Both the position numbers and the translations under genes were made by a program. This document shows positions 53,800-62,067 of a stretch of 64,000 nt of DNA, piece after piece. The stretch spans positions 2,170,001 to 2,234,000 of the forward strand of contig NZ_CP184830.1 in assembly GCF_049275935.1 (NCBI RefSeq). The letters run 5' to 3'. The notes under the pieces were generated by a model. It was not told the DNA's origin. It searched no databases and saw only the letters and a program-made list of their open reading frames with translations. The DNA is from Endozoicomonas_A sp049275935. Its GTDB lineage: Bacteria; Pseudomonadota; Gammaproteobacteria; Pseudomonadales; Endozoicomonadaceae. Numbering within the stretch: the stretch's first letter is position 1; each line of letters begins with the position of its first letter.

Positions 53800-53822
53800 T
53801 CAGCCCCTTGATAAGGGGCTGA
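53800..53822 (-). terminator. Hairpin terminator after small minus-strand gene
   Basis: TCAGCCCCTT and AAGGGGCTGA form a strong stem with a 3-base loop, with T-rich flanks on the minus strand. It lies 13 bp beyond the stop at 53835. Confidence 0.75.
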
Positions 53823-53834
53823 AAAAATGAATGG

Positions 53835-54014
53835 TCAAACATCACCCCAGTAGCTGTCGCCGAAGAACGAGCTGAGTTTTTTGGTTTCTTTTCTGTCTTC
53901 CAGGGCCCTTCGAATCTGCAGTGCGCGCTTTGAACCTTTATTAGGTAAATCGTCTCGAACAATTTCTTCTTCCTGAAGATAATCTTTCTTAAGCTGTATA
54001 TCTTTGTTAGCCAT
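53835..54014 (-). CDS. Small hydrophilic protein, function unknown
   Basis: A 59-residue protein starting MANKDIQLKKDYLQEEEIV, with SKRALQIRRALEDRKETKKL and a C-terminal SSFFGDSYWGDV. The ATG at 54014 has AAAGAGGTGCC in front, and a longer in-frame reading to 54104 lacks such a site. The basic RRALEDRKE helix and terminal acidic/aromatic tail are reminiscent of small PA3496-like proteins described as envelope-related, but I am unsure. It has its own terminator. The promoter is in the 54015-54294 interval shared with uvrD. Confidence 0.6.
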   Translation of the reverse strand: MANKDIQLKKDYLQEEEIVRDDLPNKGSKRALQIRRALEDRKETKKLSSFFGDSYWGDV

Positions 54015-54294
54015 GGCGGCACCTCTTTGTTCTTTTTGATTTTTATTGTTTTTATGATGCTTTCTGACAGTTACGAAATTATGAAAAATGTTTGAGAAGA
54101 ACAAGAGAAAAATACGACAAAGTGTGTGAGATATGTCTCACGGTAGTGATTTTTAGCAGAATTGTCTTAAACCTTCGTCCAAACGAGAGTTTACGACGAT
54201 GTTGCTAAAACCTTGTACAATTCCTTAACGGCTCTGGTTGCGCATTGAGCAGCCGGACTGCATGGTTTTTATCTAGCTGGAAAGAATGCTGTCT

Positions 54295-56448
54295 ATGGAC
54301 GTAACCCCTATCATTGACTCCCTGAACGATGCCCAGCGACAGGCGGTCACAAGTCCTCCGGGTTCACTGCTGGTTCTGGCAGGAGCTGGCAGTGGTAAAA
54401 CCCGGGTACTGGTGCATCGTATTGCCTGGCTGATTCAGGCTGAAGGCATGTCGCCCTACTCCATTATGGCAGTGACTTTTACCAACAAGGCAGCGGCAGA
54501 GATGCGAAGCCGTATCGAAGAACTGCTCGGGATTCCACCTCGTGGCATGTGGGTTGGAACTTTCCACGGGCTGGCACACCGGTTGTTGAGGGCTCACTTT
54601 AAGGATGCAGGCTTGCCTGAGAACTTTCAGATACTCGACAGCGATGATCAGCTGAGGGTGATCAAACGTCTGATGAAGGCCATGAACCTTGATGAACAGA
54701 AGTGGCCTCCCCGTCAGGCCCAATGGTACATCAACAGCAAGAAAGATGAAGGGCTCAGACCTGACTATATCGATCCGGGTTATGATCCTTTTGAAAGAAC
54801 CATGCTGGATGTTTACCGGGCTTATCATGACTATTGCAACCAAACAGGTGTTGTTGATTTTGGTGAGCTGCTGCTACGTTCACATGAGCTCTGGCTGAAA
54901 AGACCGGATATTCTTCAGCACTATCAAGAGCGATTCCGTTACCTGCTGGTGGACGAATTTCAAGATACTAACGCCATTCAGTATGCCTGGTTGAGGATCT
55001 TGACCGGTGATCAGGACAAAATGATGATCGTCGGTGATGACGATCAGTCGATCTATGGCTGGCGTGGTGCCCGTATTGAAAACATACGACAATTCTCAAA
55101 AGACTTTCCGAAAGCCCAAACCATTCGTCTTGAGCAAAATTATCGCTCTACCAGTAACATCCTGCGTGCAGCCAATGCAGTGATTGCCAATAACCCGGAC
55201 AGGCTGGGTAAAGAGCTCTGGACCAGCGGTTATGAAGGAGAGCCCATCCAGCTTTATGCCGGTTTTAACGAAATGGATGAAGCCCGATTTATCACCGATC
55301 GTATTCGTGAGGCTTCTGAACAGGGCATGGCTCGCAGTGGTATAGCGATACTTTATCGCTCTAATGCCCAGTCCCGTATTCTCGAAGAAGCCATGCTCAG
55401 GGCTTCCATTCCCTACCGAATTTATGGTGGTCAGCGGTTTTTTGAACGGGCGGAAATCAAGAATGCTCTGGCCTATCTGAGACTAGTCAGCTCACCTGAT
55501 GACGACACTTCCCTCGAAAGGGTTATCAATATTCCTACTCGTGGTATTGGTGAAAAAACCGTTGAAAAACTCCGTGAAACAGCCCGTTCACAGGGCCTGA
55601 GTTTATGGGGTGCCGTCAAAACTGTTGTTGCCGCCAGTGCCATTGGTGGCAAAGCCGGTCGTTCTCTGGGTGAATTTGTTGACTTGATAGAAAGCCTGAG
55701 TGCTTCAGGTGATGAGCTGAATCTGGGGGAGTTGGCCGACCATGTAATATCCGTCTCTGGTTTGATTGATCATCATGAGAAAGAGAAAGGGGAAAAAGGT
55801 CGTGCCAGGGTAGAAAACCTGGAGGAACTGGTCACCGCCTGCAGCGAATTTGATATTGAAGACTTCGATCAGGATGAAGAGACAGAGCCCATGTCTCCGC
55901 TGGCAGCATTTCTGGCCCACGCGGCTCTGGAAGCCGGAGACAATCAAGCTGACCCATTTACAGACAGCGTTCAGATGATGACCCTTCATTCAGCTAAGGG
56001 TTTGGAGTTTCCGCTGGTTTTTCTTGCCGGTCTGGAAGAAGGTCTGTTCCCCCATAAGATGTCTCTGGAAGAAGGTAACCTGGAAGAAGAAAGACGACTC
56101 TGTTACGTCGGGATTACCCGGGCTATGGAAAAGCTCTATCTTACCTATGCAGAGAATCGCAGACTCTACGGGAGTGACACCATGAATCGCCCTTCCCGCT
56201 TTATTCGGGAAATTCCCGGCGAGCTGCTGCAGGAAGTGCGTCTGGGTGGATCAATTACTCGTCCGGTTTCTGTTCAAACATCTGACCATGGATTGGCTTT
56301 AGGCCAGCGTGTTCATCATGATGTCTTTGGTGAAGGGGTGGTCCTGAATTATGAGGGTGAAGGCGGCCAGGCCCGGGTTCAGGTCAACTTTGATTCGGAA
56401 GGTTCAAAATGGTTGATGATGGCTTACGCTAACCTGAGTCCGTTGTAG
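54295..56448 (+). CDS. uvrD: DNA helicase II UvrD
   Basis: A 717-residue superfamily-1 helicase for nucleotide-excision and mismatch repair. Motif I GAGSGKT (30-36), Ia VTFTNKAAAEMRSRI, II LLVDEFQDTN, III VGDDDQSIYGWRGA, IV EQNYRS, V MTLHSAKGLEF, and VI YVGITRAMEKL are all present. The N-terminus MDVTPIIDSLNDAQRQAV matches E. coli UvrD, so I choose 54295 over the ATG three codons earlier. The gene is intact. A C-terminal Tudor-like stretch (GQRVHHDVFGEGVV) is also preserved. Confidence 0.97.
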   Translation: MDVTPIIDSLNDAQRQAVTSPPGSLLVLAGAGSGKTRVLVHRIAWLIQAEGMSPYSIMAVTFTNKAAAEMRSRIEELLGIPPRGMWVGTFHGLAHRLLRAHFKDAGLPENFQILDSDDQLRVIKRLMKAMNLDEQKWPPRQAQWYINSKKDEGLRPDYIDPGYDPFERTMLDVYRAYHDYCNQTGVVDFGELLLRSHELWLKRPDILQHYQERFRYLLVDEFQDTNAIQYAWLRILTGDQDKMMIVGDDDQSIYGWRGARIENIRQFSKDFPKAQTIRLEQNYRSTSNILRAANAVIANNPDRLGKELWTSGYEGEPIQLYAGFNEMDEARFITDRIREASEQGMARSGIAILYRSNAQSRILEEAMLRASIPYRIYGGQRFFERAEIKNALAYLRLVSSPDDDTSLERVINIPTRGIGEKTVEKLRETARSQGLSLWGAVKTVVAASAIGGKAGRSLGEFVDLIESLSASGDELNLGELADHVISVSGLIDHHEKEKGEKGRARVENLEELVTACSEFDIEDFDQDEETEPMSPLAAFLAHAALEAGDNQADPFTDSVQMMTLHSAKGLEFPLVFLAGLEEGLFPHKMSLEEGNLEEERRLCYVGITRAMEKLYLTYAENRRLYGSDTMNRPSRFIREIPGELLQEVRLGGSITRPVSVQTSDHGLALGQRVHHDVFGEGVVLNYEGEGGQARVQVNFDSEGSKWLMMAYANLSPL

Positions 56449-56495
56449 GTATAAGCATCTGGTCAGCGACCTGGATCTTCCCCCGTCTAAAGAGG

Positions 56496-56574
56496 GTGTC
56501 GCAAAACCCTGGTTCCCAAGTTTTCAGACCCTGTGGGTCCCTGCATGGAAACGAGAGCTTTGCGACAGCCTTAA
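56496..56574. repeat. Possible dispersed repeat element after uvrD
   Basis: The ends TGTCGCAAA (56497-) and TTTGCGACA are inverted repeats bordering about 79 bp. Inside are ACCCTGGTTCCCA and CCTGCATGGAAAC. Both pieces reappear in similar order on the minus strand of the oppA-oppB gap. It may be a REP- or MITE-like sequence or a terminator. Confidence 0.45.
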
Positions 56575-56613
56575 TTCAGGTGAGGAGTGCCGCAATTGAT
56601 TTTGTAGCGTGAT

Positions 56614-57045
56614 TCACAGTGCGTCGTAGTAATCCCCCCACTTTTGTCTGAAAAACACGTTACAGTACTGTAACTCCAATTCTAATGGCGATTCGTTGGT
56701 GACATTGACATAAGGGTTAAGTTCCAATGTGACTACTACTGACTCTCCCGCCAGCAGCTTATCGTACAGTGCTCGTTTTCGCCCTTCATTCTCTGAAGCT
56801 GGCATTCGTATAATGATATTTTTTTTGCAGTTTGATGCAGGTATAGGAAAGTATTTTTTGGGCACCAATATTTCAAATTGACCACCCTGGTTAAAACCAT
56901 AGTGCTCGTTAACCCTGTACTCGCCAGACTTCAGTTCATATTGCATATGATAATAGTCAGAGTATTTGCCCGGGTTTACTTTTATCCATTCTGCATAAGT
57001 TATTGCAGTGAATAGCAGCATGAATAGGGTTAAAATTTTGTTCAT
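56614..57045 (-). CDS. Secreted protein of unknown function
   Basis: A 143-residue protein with a signal peptide (ILTLFMLLFTAITYA, cleavage before EWIKVN). The mature part has GEYRVNEHYGFNQGGQFEIL, VVTLELNPYVNVTNESPLEL and two Cys. A beta-rich fold is likely. I do not recognise a family. AT-rich codon use and location beside the Ig-like protein suggest an accessory region. No membrane segment after the signal. Confidence 0.65.
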   Translation of the reverse strand: MNKILTLFMLLFTAITYAEWIKVNPGKYSDYYHMQYELKSGEYRVNEHYGFNQGGQFEILVPKKYFPIPASNCKKNIIIRMPASENEGRKRALYDKLLAGESVVVTLELNPYVNVTNESPLELELQYCNVFFRQKWGDYYDAL

Positions 57046-57262
57046 AAGTACCTGGCCAGTTGGTTAGTGATTCTAACCCGTTCACAACGTATAGATACTG
57101 TTGATTTTTCAGAAAATAGATCTGCACAAGCGTGTATAGCAGGTGTGGATTTCCCCATTCTGCTATACCGCAAGGTCTTTACAAACAGAGGCAGTCAAGA
57201 GAACTGTCAACTGTGTAGTTTGATTCATCAGTAACTGAGGAGACTTTTACAAGTCTTAATGA

Positions 57263-58651
57263 TCATTTAGTGTCAAGGATAATTACATCATAATTAGGAA
57301 TAAACTCGCCCTCAATAAGATGATGGTTATGGTTTTTTCGCAAATTGCGAACATAATAGATAATACCAGCAGCTATAGTAGTTAAAACGAACCCCACGGG
57401 GATTCCAACGGCGATTCCTGTCTCTATTCCCTTGCTGTAATCTCGTGATAATTTTTTCCAGTCGGGGTTGGGATAAAGACACTCCTGTTGAGGCAGTTCT
57501 TGATGTATAGCGATGGGCGAGTTGAGTCTATTGGCAAGATCTGCTTTTTGGGTTCTGGTATCTCCGGGATAGAAAGTATGTGTTTGCGAAAATGGGCTTT
57601 GGGTGGATGCTTCTATCACCTCAGGGTCGGAGAGATTTGCTTTGACAACCAGGTCTGTGGTTAGCGTGTGGAAAGTTTTTAGAGAGCGTGTCACTTCTAT
57701 ATCACAAAGATAACGACCAGCATCAGTTACATTGACTCCGTGCATAGTCACAGTGAAGGTATAGTTCCCAAGATTGGAAAGATCCAGTGAAATATTTCTC
57801 AGATTGGAAAAACTCAGCGATGTGTTTCCCGGACTGGAAAAATTCATCGGTACTTGTCTTTCGGCATTTTGATAGGAAATACTTTCTACCTTGTCTTTCT
57901 GCCAATAAAGGTAGGTTTCGATACTGCCATTTTTTTGCTGGGGGCCAAAGCGAACCGAATCCAGTGATGGTATCTCATTATCAACAGTGGGATTGAATCT
58001 ATATTGGAATCTGGCTTCATTGCCCTGAAGAACAGCAATGTTTGGATTCACTGGCCCATGATGAATGTGTCTTAGTTCAAGATCGCATCTGAATATAACT
58101 GGTGGGAAGGAGTCATAACGGATGCGTGCGCCATAAAATCCGGCCTCTTCTGGCTGTACATCCTTAAAAAAGATTTTCAGATTAGCGCCTGCCGCATCTC
58201 CTTTGTAAGAATAAGAAAACCGTCCTTCGTAACCTTTTTCTGTATCCAATGTATGATTTTCTAACTTCATCATAGAAAAATCGACCCACTTATATTGACG
58301 ATTCCAGAGCCCAAAACAAATCTCCTCTTTTTCATCAAAATTCCCTGTCGGGCAAGGGCCATGATCAATCCTGACAAAAAGAACAACTGTGCCTTTAAAA
58401 TATTCATGCAACTGTGGCTCAAACTGACAGCTACCTTCGCAAGTTTTAAGATTTTTGGCATCTGCAAAGCCGCTATTTTGATTATCAGGACGGTTAATAG
58501 CGGAGTGGAGAACAAACATGGTTGCCAGAGATTGTAGCCAGGAATTAGAGTTTAAATATGGAGAAGAACGGGCATAAGGTGAAACAAGTGGCAGCATGAT
58601 GAGCATCAACACCAGACTGTAATTTGAATATCTTAATTTTTGAATAAACAT
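57263..58651 (-). CDS. Immunoglobulin-like type I membrane protein
   Basis: A 462-residue protein with a hydrophobic N-terminal signal (residues 11-26), an ectodomain of about 380 residues, one membrane helix at 409-435 (GIAVGIPVGFVLTTIAAGI) and a short basic tail. Two Ig-like segments are suggested. About residues 80-193 contain FFKDVQPEEAGFYGARI. About 203-337 contain YLYWQKDKVESISY and VTDAGRYLCDIEV, close to the V-set DxGxYxC motif. Canonical Cys pairs are incomplete. Eight N-x-S/T sequons lie in the ectodomain, with an internal degenerate repeat NLRNISLDLSNLGNYTF. The layout resembles animal cell-surface receptors. Function unknown. Confidence 0.8.
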   Translation of the reverse strand: MFIQKLRYSNYSLVLMLIMLPLVSPYARSSPYLNSNSWLQSLATMFVLHSAINRPDNQNSGFADAKNLKTCEGSCQFEPQLHEYFKGTVVLFVRIDHGPCPTGNFDEKEEICFGLWNRQYKWVDFSMMKLENHTLDTEKGYEGRFSYSYKGDAAGANLKIFFKDVQPEEAGFYGARIRYDSFPPVIFRCDLELRHIHHGPVNPNIAVLQGNEARFQYRFNPTVDNEIPSLDSVRFGPQQKNGSIETYLYWQKDKVESISYQNAERQVPMNFSSPGNTSLSFSNLRNISLDLSNLGNYTFTVTMHGVNVTDAGRYLCDIEVTRSLKTFHTLTTDLVVKANLSDPEVIEASTQSPFSQTHTFYPGDTRTQKADLANRLNSPIAIHQELPQQECLYPNPDWKKLSRDYSKGIETGIAVGIPVGFVLTTIAAGIIYYVRNLRKNHNHHLIEGEFIPNYDVIILDTK

Positions 58652-58828
58652 AACATCGCCTTTCAGGTATCAAATGGATTGAAAACTGCTGATTGGTTTT
58701 TGACAGATAATGAAATCATGGCATTGAGCGTAGACGAGAATCCGGATCACAGCAGGCAGGCAAAACAGACCCATGTATCCTTTGATGCATGCCGCTGAGT
58801 ATTACAACATTCCTGAGAACTTTGATTG

Positions 58829-59650
58829 TCAGCCTGACGGGGTAATCCCGATCAGGCAGTCCAGACAGGTTATTTCCGAAAAATTCATGGCTTCCAGAGC
58901 GGGTAGCAATGACGTGACCGATTTGTCTGAGCCCGTATAAAGGAAGCGATGTTCAACAGGCCCTTCATGATGGGAATAATGCACCTCCAGCAAAGAGGCC
59001 ACTCTGCGGGCGATAGCTTCACCGGAATCAATCCAGGTAACGGGGGTGGGTACGACAGAATCCAGAAGTTCCTGAACCAATGGAAAATGGGTGCAACCCA
59101 AAACGATACAGTCTGGCCAGTTAGTGCTTTTGAACAGCGGTTCAATAATTTTTTTCAGATCATCAGGGTTTATTTTTTCACCGCGCAGATGTTGTTCAGC
59201 AAGGTGTACCAGTTCACTACTGCCTACCCGAATCACCTCACAGTCTCCTGCGAACTCATGGATCAGCTGACTGGTATATTCTCTTTCAACGGTTCCCGGC
59301 GTGGCCAGAAGGCCAATGCAGCGTTTTTTTGAAGACTGGCTGGCAGGTTTGATGGCTGGCACAACGCCAACAACAGGAATTTCGAGCAGCTGGCGGGCCC
59401 TGGGCAAAGCAATAGTGCTGGCTGTATTGCAGGCGATGATGGCCAGGGAGGGTTGAAAGTTATTAACCAGCCGTGACAGACAATGAAGAGTTCGGTCAAC
59501 CACATCATTTTCAGACTTTGGGCCATAGGGAAAACCTTCACTGTCAGAGCAGTAAATCACGGACAGAGACGGCAGTTTCTCCCTGACTTTCTGGTAGATG
59601 CTGAGACCTCCGACTCCGGAGTCAAAAATGACGATAGGCTTCTGTTGCAT
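58829..59650 (-). CDS. murI: Glutamate racemase
   Basis: A 273-residue enzyme that makes D-glutamate for peptidoglycan. Landmarks are FDSGVGGLSI, EGFPYGPKSE, the first catalytic Cys in ACNTAST (C74), and the second in VLGCTHFPLV. The ATG at 59650 is preferred, since an upstream TTG reading to 59674 extends without a ribosome site. The downstream end is close to an intergenic region that contains no recognised gene (58652-58828). Confidence 0.95.
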   Translation of the reverse strand: MQQKPIVIFDSGVGGLSIYQKVREKLPSLSVIYCSDSEGFPYGPKSENDVVDRTLHCLSRLVNNFQPSLAIIACNTASTIALPRARQLLEIPVVGVVPAIKPASQSSKKRCIGLLATPGTVEREYTSQLIHEFAGDCEVIRVGSSELVHLAEQHLRGEKINPDDLKKIIEPLFKSTNWPDCIVLGCTHFPLVQELLDSVVPTPVTWIDSGEAIARRVASLLEVHYSHHEGPVEHRFLYTGSDKSVTSLLPALEAMNFSEITCLDCLIGITPSG

Positions 59651-59670
59651 AAGATGACAGAGGTACCGGT

Positions 59671-59859
59671 TCAATGAAAATAAACAGCATAGACTAGAGC
59701 CTTTGTTTCTCTTTGAAAATAGTTGCTTAAACTTAGTTTCTGCATCCCCATCATTTGTTTTCGATACTGAGGGTTCTCCTTGGCATCAATGGCCGAATTG
59801 ACCAGCCCAAAACCACGGGCAGAGCCCCCGGCAAAGGCATCTGTGCTTTGGTAATTCAT
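59671..59859 (-). pseudogene. Fragment of a phage-like small protein, altered 3' end
   Basis: The reading MNYQSTDAFAGGSARGFGLV, continuing NSAIDAKENPQYRKQMMGMQ, matches the 43-residue gene at 61247-61378 but diverges after MGMQK and runs 21 codons further without similarity. It is divergent from the DUF29 gene at 59912. The glycine/alanine-rich style suggests a small virion or mobile-element protein, but I could not identify it. Confidence 0.5.
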
Positions 59860-60024
59860 TTTGATTCCCTTCTGTTATTTGCCTACAGTGGTAGGGCAAT
59901 GGAGGTATTTTATGGAAAACCTATACAAAACCGATTACACCCAATGGCTCAGCAAGCAACGGGAGTTACTGGCTCAGCGGCAATTTGACCAGCTCGACAT
60001 AGACAATCTTCTGGAGGCGATGGA
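59737..60024. repeat. 288-bp direct repeat, copy A
   Basis: Covers the phage-like fragment, the DUF29 leader and the first codons of the first DUF29 gene. Copy B at 61256-61543 has the same length and is nearly identical. The identity ends abruptly inside the DUF29 coding sequence, marking a recombination junction. Confidence 0.85.
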
Positions 60025-60409
60025 GTACGAGATGGGCAACAGTATCAGGGCTTTTGACTCTCATTTAACTATCTTGTTGCTGCATCTACTCAAGTACGAT
60101 TATCAGAAACGAGTGTTAAAAGACCCTTGGGTGGAAAGTATGGTAGCCCATTTATGGGTCACTAGTATTGGGCAATCAAGAGTTCAGATCAATCGCCATT
60201 TAAAGGGTGACCACTGTCTTGAATCCAAGGCTGACGAGCTGATAACCGACGTTTATCAAGATGCTAAAAAGCTTGCAGTTAAGGAGATGAATCAACACGC
60301 TCGTAGTGAAAGCCAGAAACTTGATAGAAGCAGCTTCCCAGACCAATGCCCGTGGACCTTTGAGCAGATCATGACAGAAGACTGGCTGCCGGAGGCTGAC
60401 CATGAGTAA
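59912..60409 (+). CDS. DUF29 family protein, paralogue 1 of local array
   Basis: A 165-residue DUF29 protein (LYKTDYTQW, RQFDQLDIDNLLEAMEYEMG, LLLHLLKYDYQKRVLKDPWV, SFPDQCPWTFEQIMTEDWLP). GGAGG precedes the ATG at 59912, and a longer frame upstream is leader. It overlaps the next DUF29 gene by 8 bp, so they are probably translated together. Its N-terminal 38 codons are nearly identical to paralogue 3. Function unknown. Confidence 0.78.
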   Translation: MENLYKTDYTQWLSKQRELLAQRQFDQLDIDNLLEAMEYEMGNSIRAFDSHLTILLLHLLKYDYQKRVLKDPWVESMVAHLWVTSIGQSRVQINRHLKGDHCLESKADELITDVYQDAKKLAVKEMNQHARSESQKLDRSSFPDQCPWTFEQIMTEDWLPEADHE

Positions 60410-60890
60410 CCTATACAAAACCGACTACACCGCATGGCTAGGTCAGCAACGCGAACTACTGGCCAAACGACAATTTGACCAGCTCGACATCGACAATTTG
60501 TTGGAGGCGATGGAACGACGTATGGGAGATGAGGTTAAAGAATTACGCGCCCACTTGGTGGTATTGCTGGTTCACTTGCTGAAATACGACTACCAGAAAC
60601 GGATTCTTAAAGACCCTTGGGTTGAAGACAAAGTTCTCTACACTTGGATACCCAGTATCAACAATCCGAGAAGGGAAATTGAACTCCACGTTGAGGAAAA
60701 CCGGTGTCTTCAGCCAAATGCTGAAGAGATAATGGCCAATGTTTACCCGAAGGCTAAACGGGATGCTATTGACGAATTGAATAGATACATCAAGATCAAG
60801 AGCAAACGCCTGAACAAAAACAGTTTCCCCAAGGAATGCCCATGGTCTTTTGAGCAAGCCACCAAAAAAAACTGGCTCCCCGGCGACTAA
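60402..60890 (+). CDS. DUF29 family protein, paralogue 2 of local array
   Basis: A 162-residue protein with LYKTDYTAW, RQFDQLDIDNLLEAMERRMG, LLVHLLKYDYQKRILKDPWV, NPRREIELHVEENRC and SFPKECPWSFEQATKKNWLP. It begins inside the end of paralogue 1. Its C-terminal three quarters are very similar to paralogue 3, while its first codons are more distant. The stop overlaps the end of a decayed minus-strand phage-like gene. Confidence 0.78.
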   Translation: MSNLYKTDYTAWLGQQRELLAKRQFDQLDIDNLLEAMERRMGDEVKELRAHLVVLLVHLLKYDYQKRILKDPWVEDKVLYTWIPSINNPRREIELHVEENRCLQPNAEEIMANVYPKAKRDAIDELNRYIKIKSKRLNKNSFPKECPWSFEQATKKNWLPGD

Positions 60891-61219
60891 AACAGCGCAG
60901 CAGCCCCAATCCCCGCCACCGACCCAATAGCGCCAGAGAACCCACCCTGGTTCCGGGCACTCTGCTGAACCGCCGCCTGGTTGCGCTGGCTTTACAATGC
61001 GGCTGCCGAGTTAATCCCCTGCAAACCCTGACCCTGTGCGCTTCTGACAAGATTCATCAAGCCTGTCCTCAGACTGTCCTGACGTTGTGCTGCCCCTTCC
61101 CGCACGGTATTGGCGGCGACAATCCGGGCACCGTTCCGGCTCAGTGACCTCATGCGCTAGCGGGCCTGTTTCTGTGCTCCTGTCAGCCCGGCACCATACC
61201 CGGCCAGTTGACAACACAT
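60887..61219 (-). pseudogene. Phage-like small gene with two nonsense codons
   Basis: Minus-strand reading from ATG 61219 to TAG 60887. It translates as an Ala/Gln/Gly-rich protein of about 110 residues (MCCQLAGYGAGLTGAQKQAR, then VREGAAQRQDSL, AVQQSARNQGG, GSVAGIGAAALF) interrupted by TAG at codon 21 and TAA at about codon 75. The composition resembles small phage virion proteins. It lies directly downstream of the 43-residue gene at 61247 in the same direction. A truncated relative is at 61916-62021. Confidence 0.6.
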
Positions 61220-61246
61220 AATCAGTTCTCCTTGCCAGAGTAGCCG

Positions 61247-61378
61247 TTATAAATCTTTCTGCATCCCCATCATTTGTTTTCGATACTGACGATTCTCCCT
61301 GGCATCAATGGCCGAATTGACCAGCCCAAAACCACGGGCAAAGCCACCGGCAAAGGCGTCTGTGCTTTGGTAATTCAT
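61247..61378 (-). CDS. 43-residue phage-like small protein
   Basis: MNYQSTDAFAGGFARGFGLV followed by a basic-acidic helix and KQMMGMQKDL, ending in TAA at 61249. The mutated copy at 59671-59859 shares most of it. It precedes the broken gene at 60887-61219 with a 28-bp gap, an order that looks like a remnant of a phage structural module. Whether it is expressed is unknown. Confidence 0.45.
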   Translation of the reverse strand: MNYQSTDAFAGGFARGFGLVNSAIDARENRQYRKQMMGMQKDL

Positions 61379-61543
61379 TTTGATTCCCTTCTGTTAATTG
61401 CCTACATTGGAGGGGCAATGGAGGTATTTTATGGAAAACCTATACAAAACCGATTACACCCAATGGCTCAGCAAGCAACGGGAGTTACTGGCTCAGCGAC
61501 AGTTTGACCAGCTCGACATTGACAATCTTCTGGAGGCGATGGA
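61256..61543. repeat. 288-bp direct repeat, copy B
   Basis: Second copy of the element at 59737-60024, with only scattered base differences and no indels. It spans the end of the phage-like gene, the DUF29 leader and the first codons of the third DUF29 gene. Confidence 0.85.
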
Positions 61544-61919
61544 ACGACGTATGGGCGATGAGGTTAAGGAATTACGCTCTCACTTGGTGATATTGCTGGT
61601 TCACTTGCTGAAATACGACTACCAGAAGCGGATTTTGAAAGACCCTTGGGTGGAAGACAAGGTTATTCAGTCATGGATGCCCAGTATCAGCAACCCTAGA
61701 AAACAGATTGAGCTGCACGTCGAAGAATATCCCCACCTGAGCAACCGTTTTGACGAATCACTCGAAAAAGCCTATCCGAAGGCTAAACGATACGCCATTG
61801 AAGAACTAAACCGCTATATCAGGATCAATAGCAAACGGCTGAACAGAAAAAGCTTTCCCGACCAATGCCCATGGAGCTATGAGCAGGTTACACAAATGGG
61901 ATGGCTGCCCGACGACTAA
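61431..61919 (+). CDS. DUF29 family protein, chimeric paralogue 3
   Basis: A 162-residue DUF29 protein. Its first 37 or so residues (LYKTDYTQWLSKQRELLAQR) equal paralogue 1. From EAMERRMGDEVKEL onward it follows paralogue 2 (HLLKYDYQKRILKDPWVEDK, PKAKRYAIEELNRYI, SFPDQCPWSYEQVTQMGWLP). This is what recombination between the tandem pair, deleting the join, would produce. ATG at 61431 behind GGAGG. Function unknown. Confidence 0.78.
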   Translation: MENLYKTDYTQWLSKQRELLAQRQFDQLDIDNLLEAMERRMGDEVKELRSHLVILLVHLLKYDYQKRILKDPWVEDKVIQSWMPSISNPRKQIELHVEEYPHLSNRFDESLEKAYPKAKRYAIEELNRYIRINSKRLNRKSFPDQCPWSYEQVTQMGWLPDD

Positions 61920-62021
61920 AACAGCTCAGCAGCCCCAATCCCCGCCACCGTCCAAATGGTGCCAAAGAACCCACCCTGGTACCGGGCACTCTGCTGAACC
62001 GCCACCGCCTCCAAAACACAT
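61916..62021 (-). pseudogene. Short remnant of the phage-like gene
   Basis: The ends match 60887-61219: the start region ATGTGTT behind GGAGAGCTGATT and the 3' part around GCTGTTTTAG. The middle is missing (106 bases remain of 333) and the frame is broken. It marks the end of the second duplicated unit. Confidence 0.6.
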
Positions 62022-62067
62022 AATCAGCTCTCCTTGCCAAAGTATCCGTTACAAGTCATGCAAATCA

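Noticed and set aside
61011..61217. 68-codon minus-strand frame
   Set aside because: It is out of frame with the phage-like gene reading that resembles its truncated copy; I treat the locus as a pseudogene.
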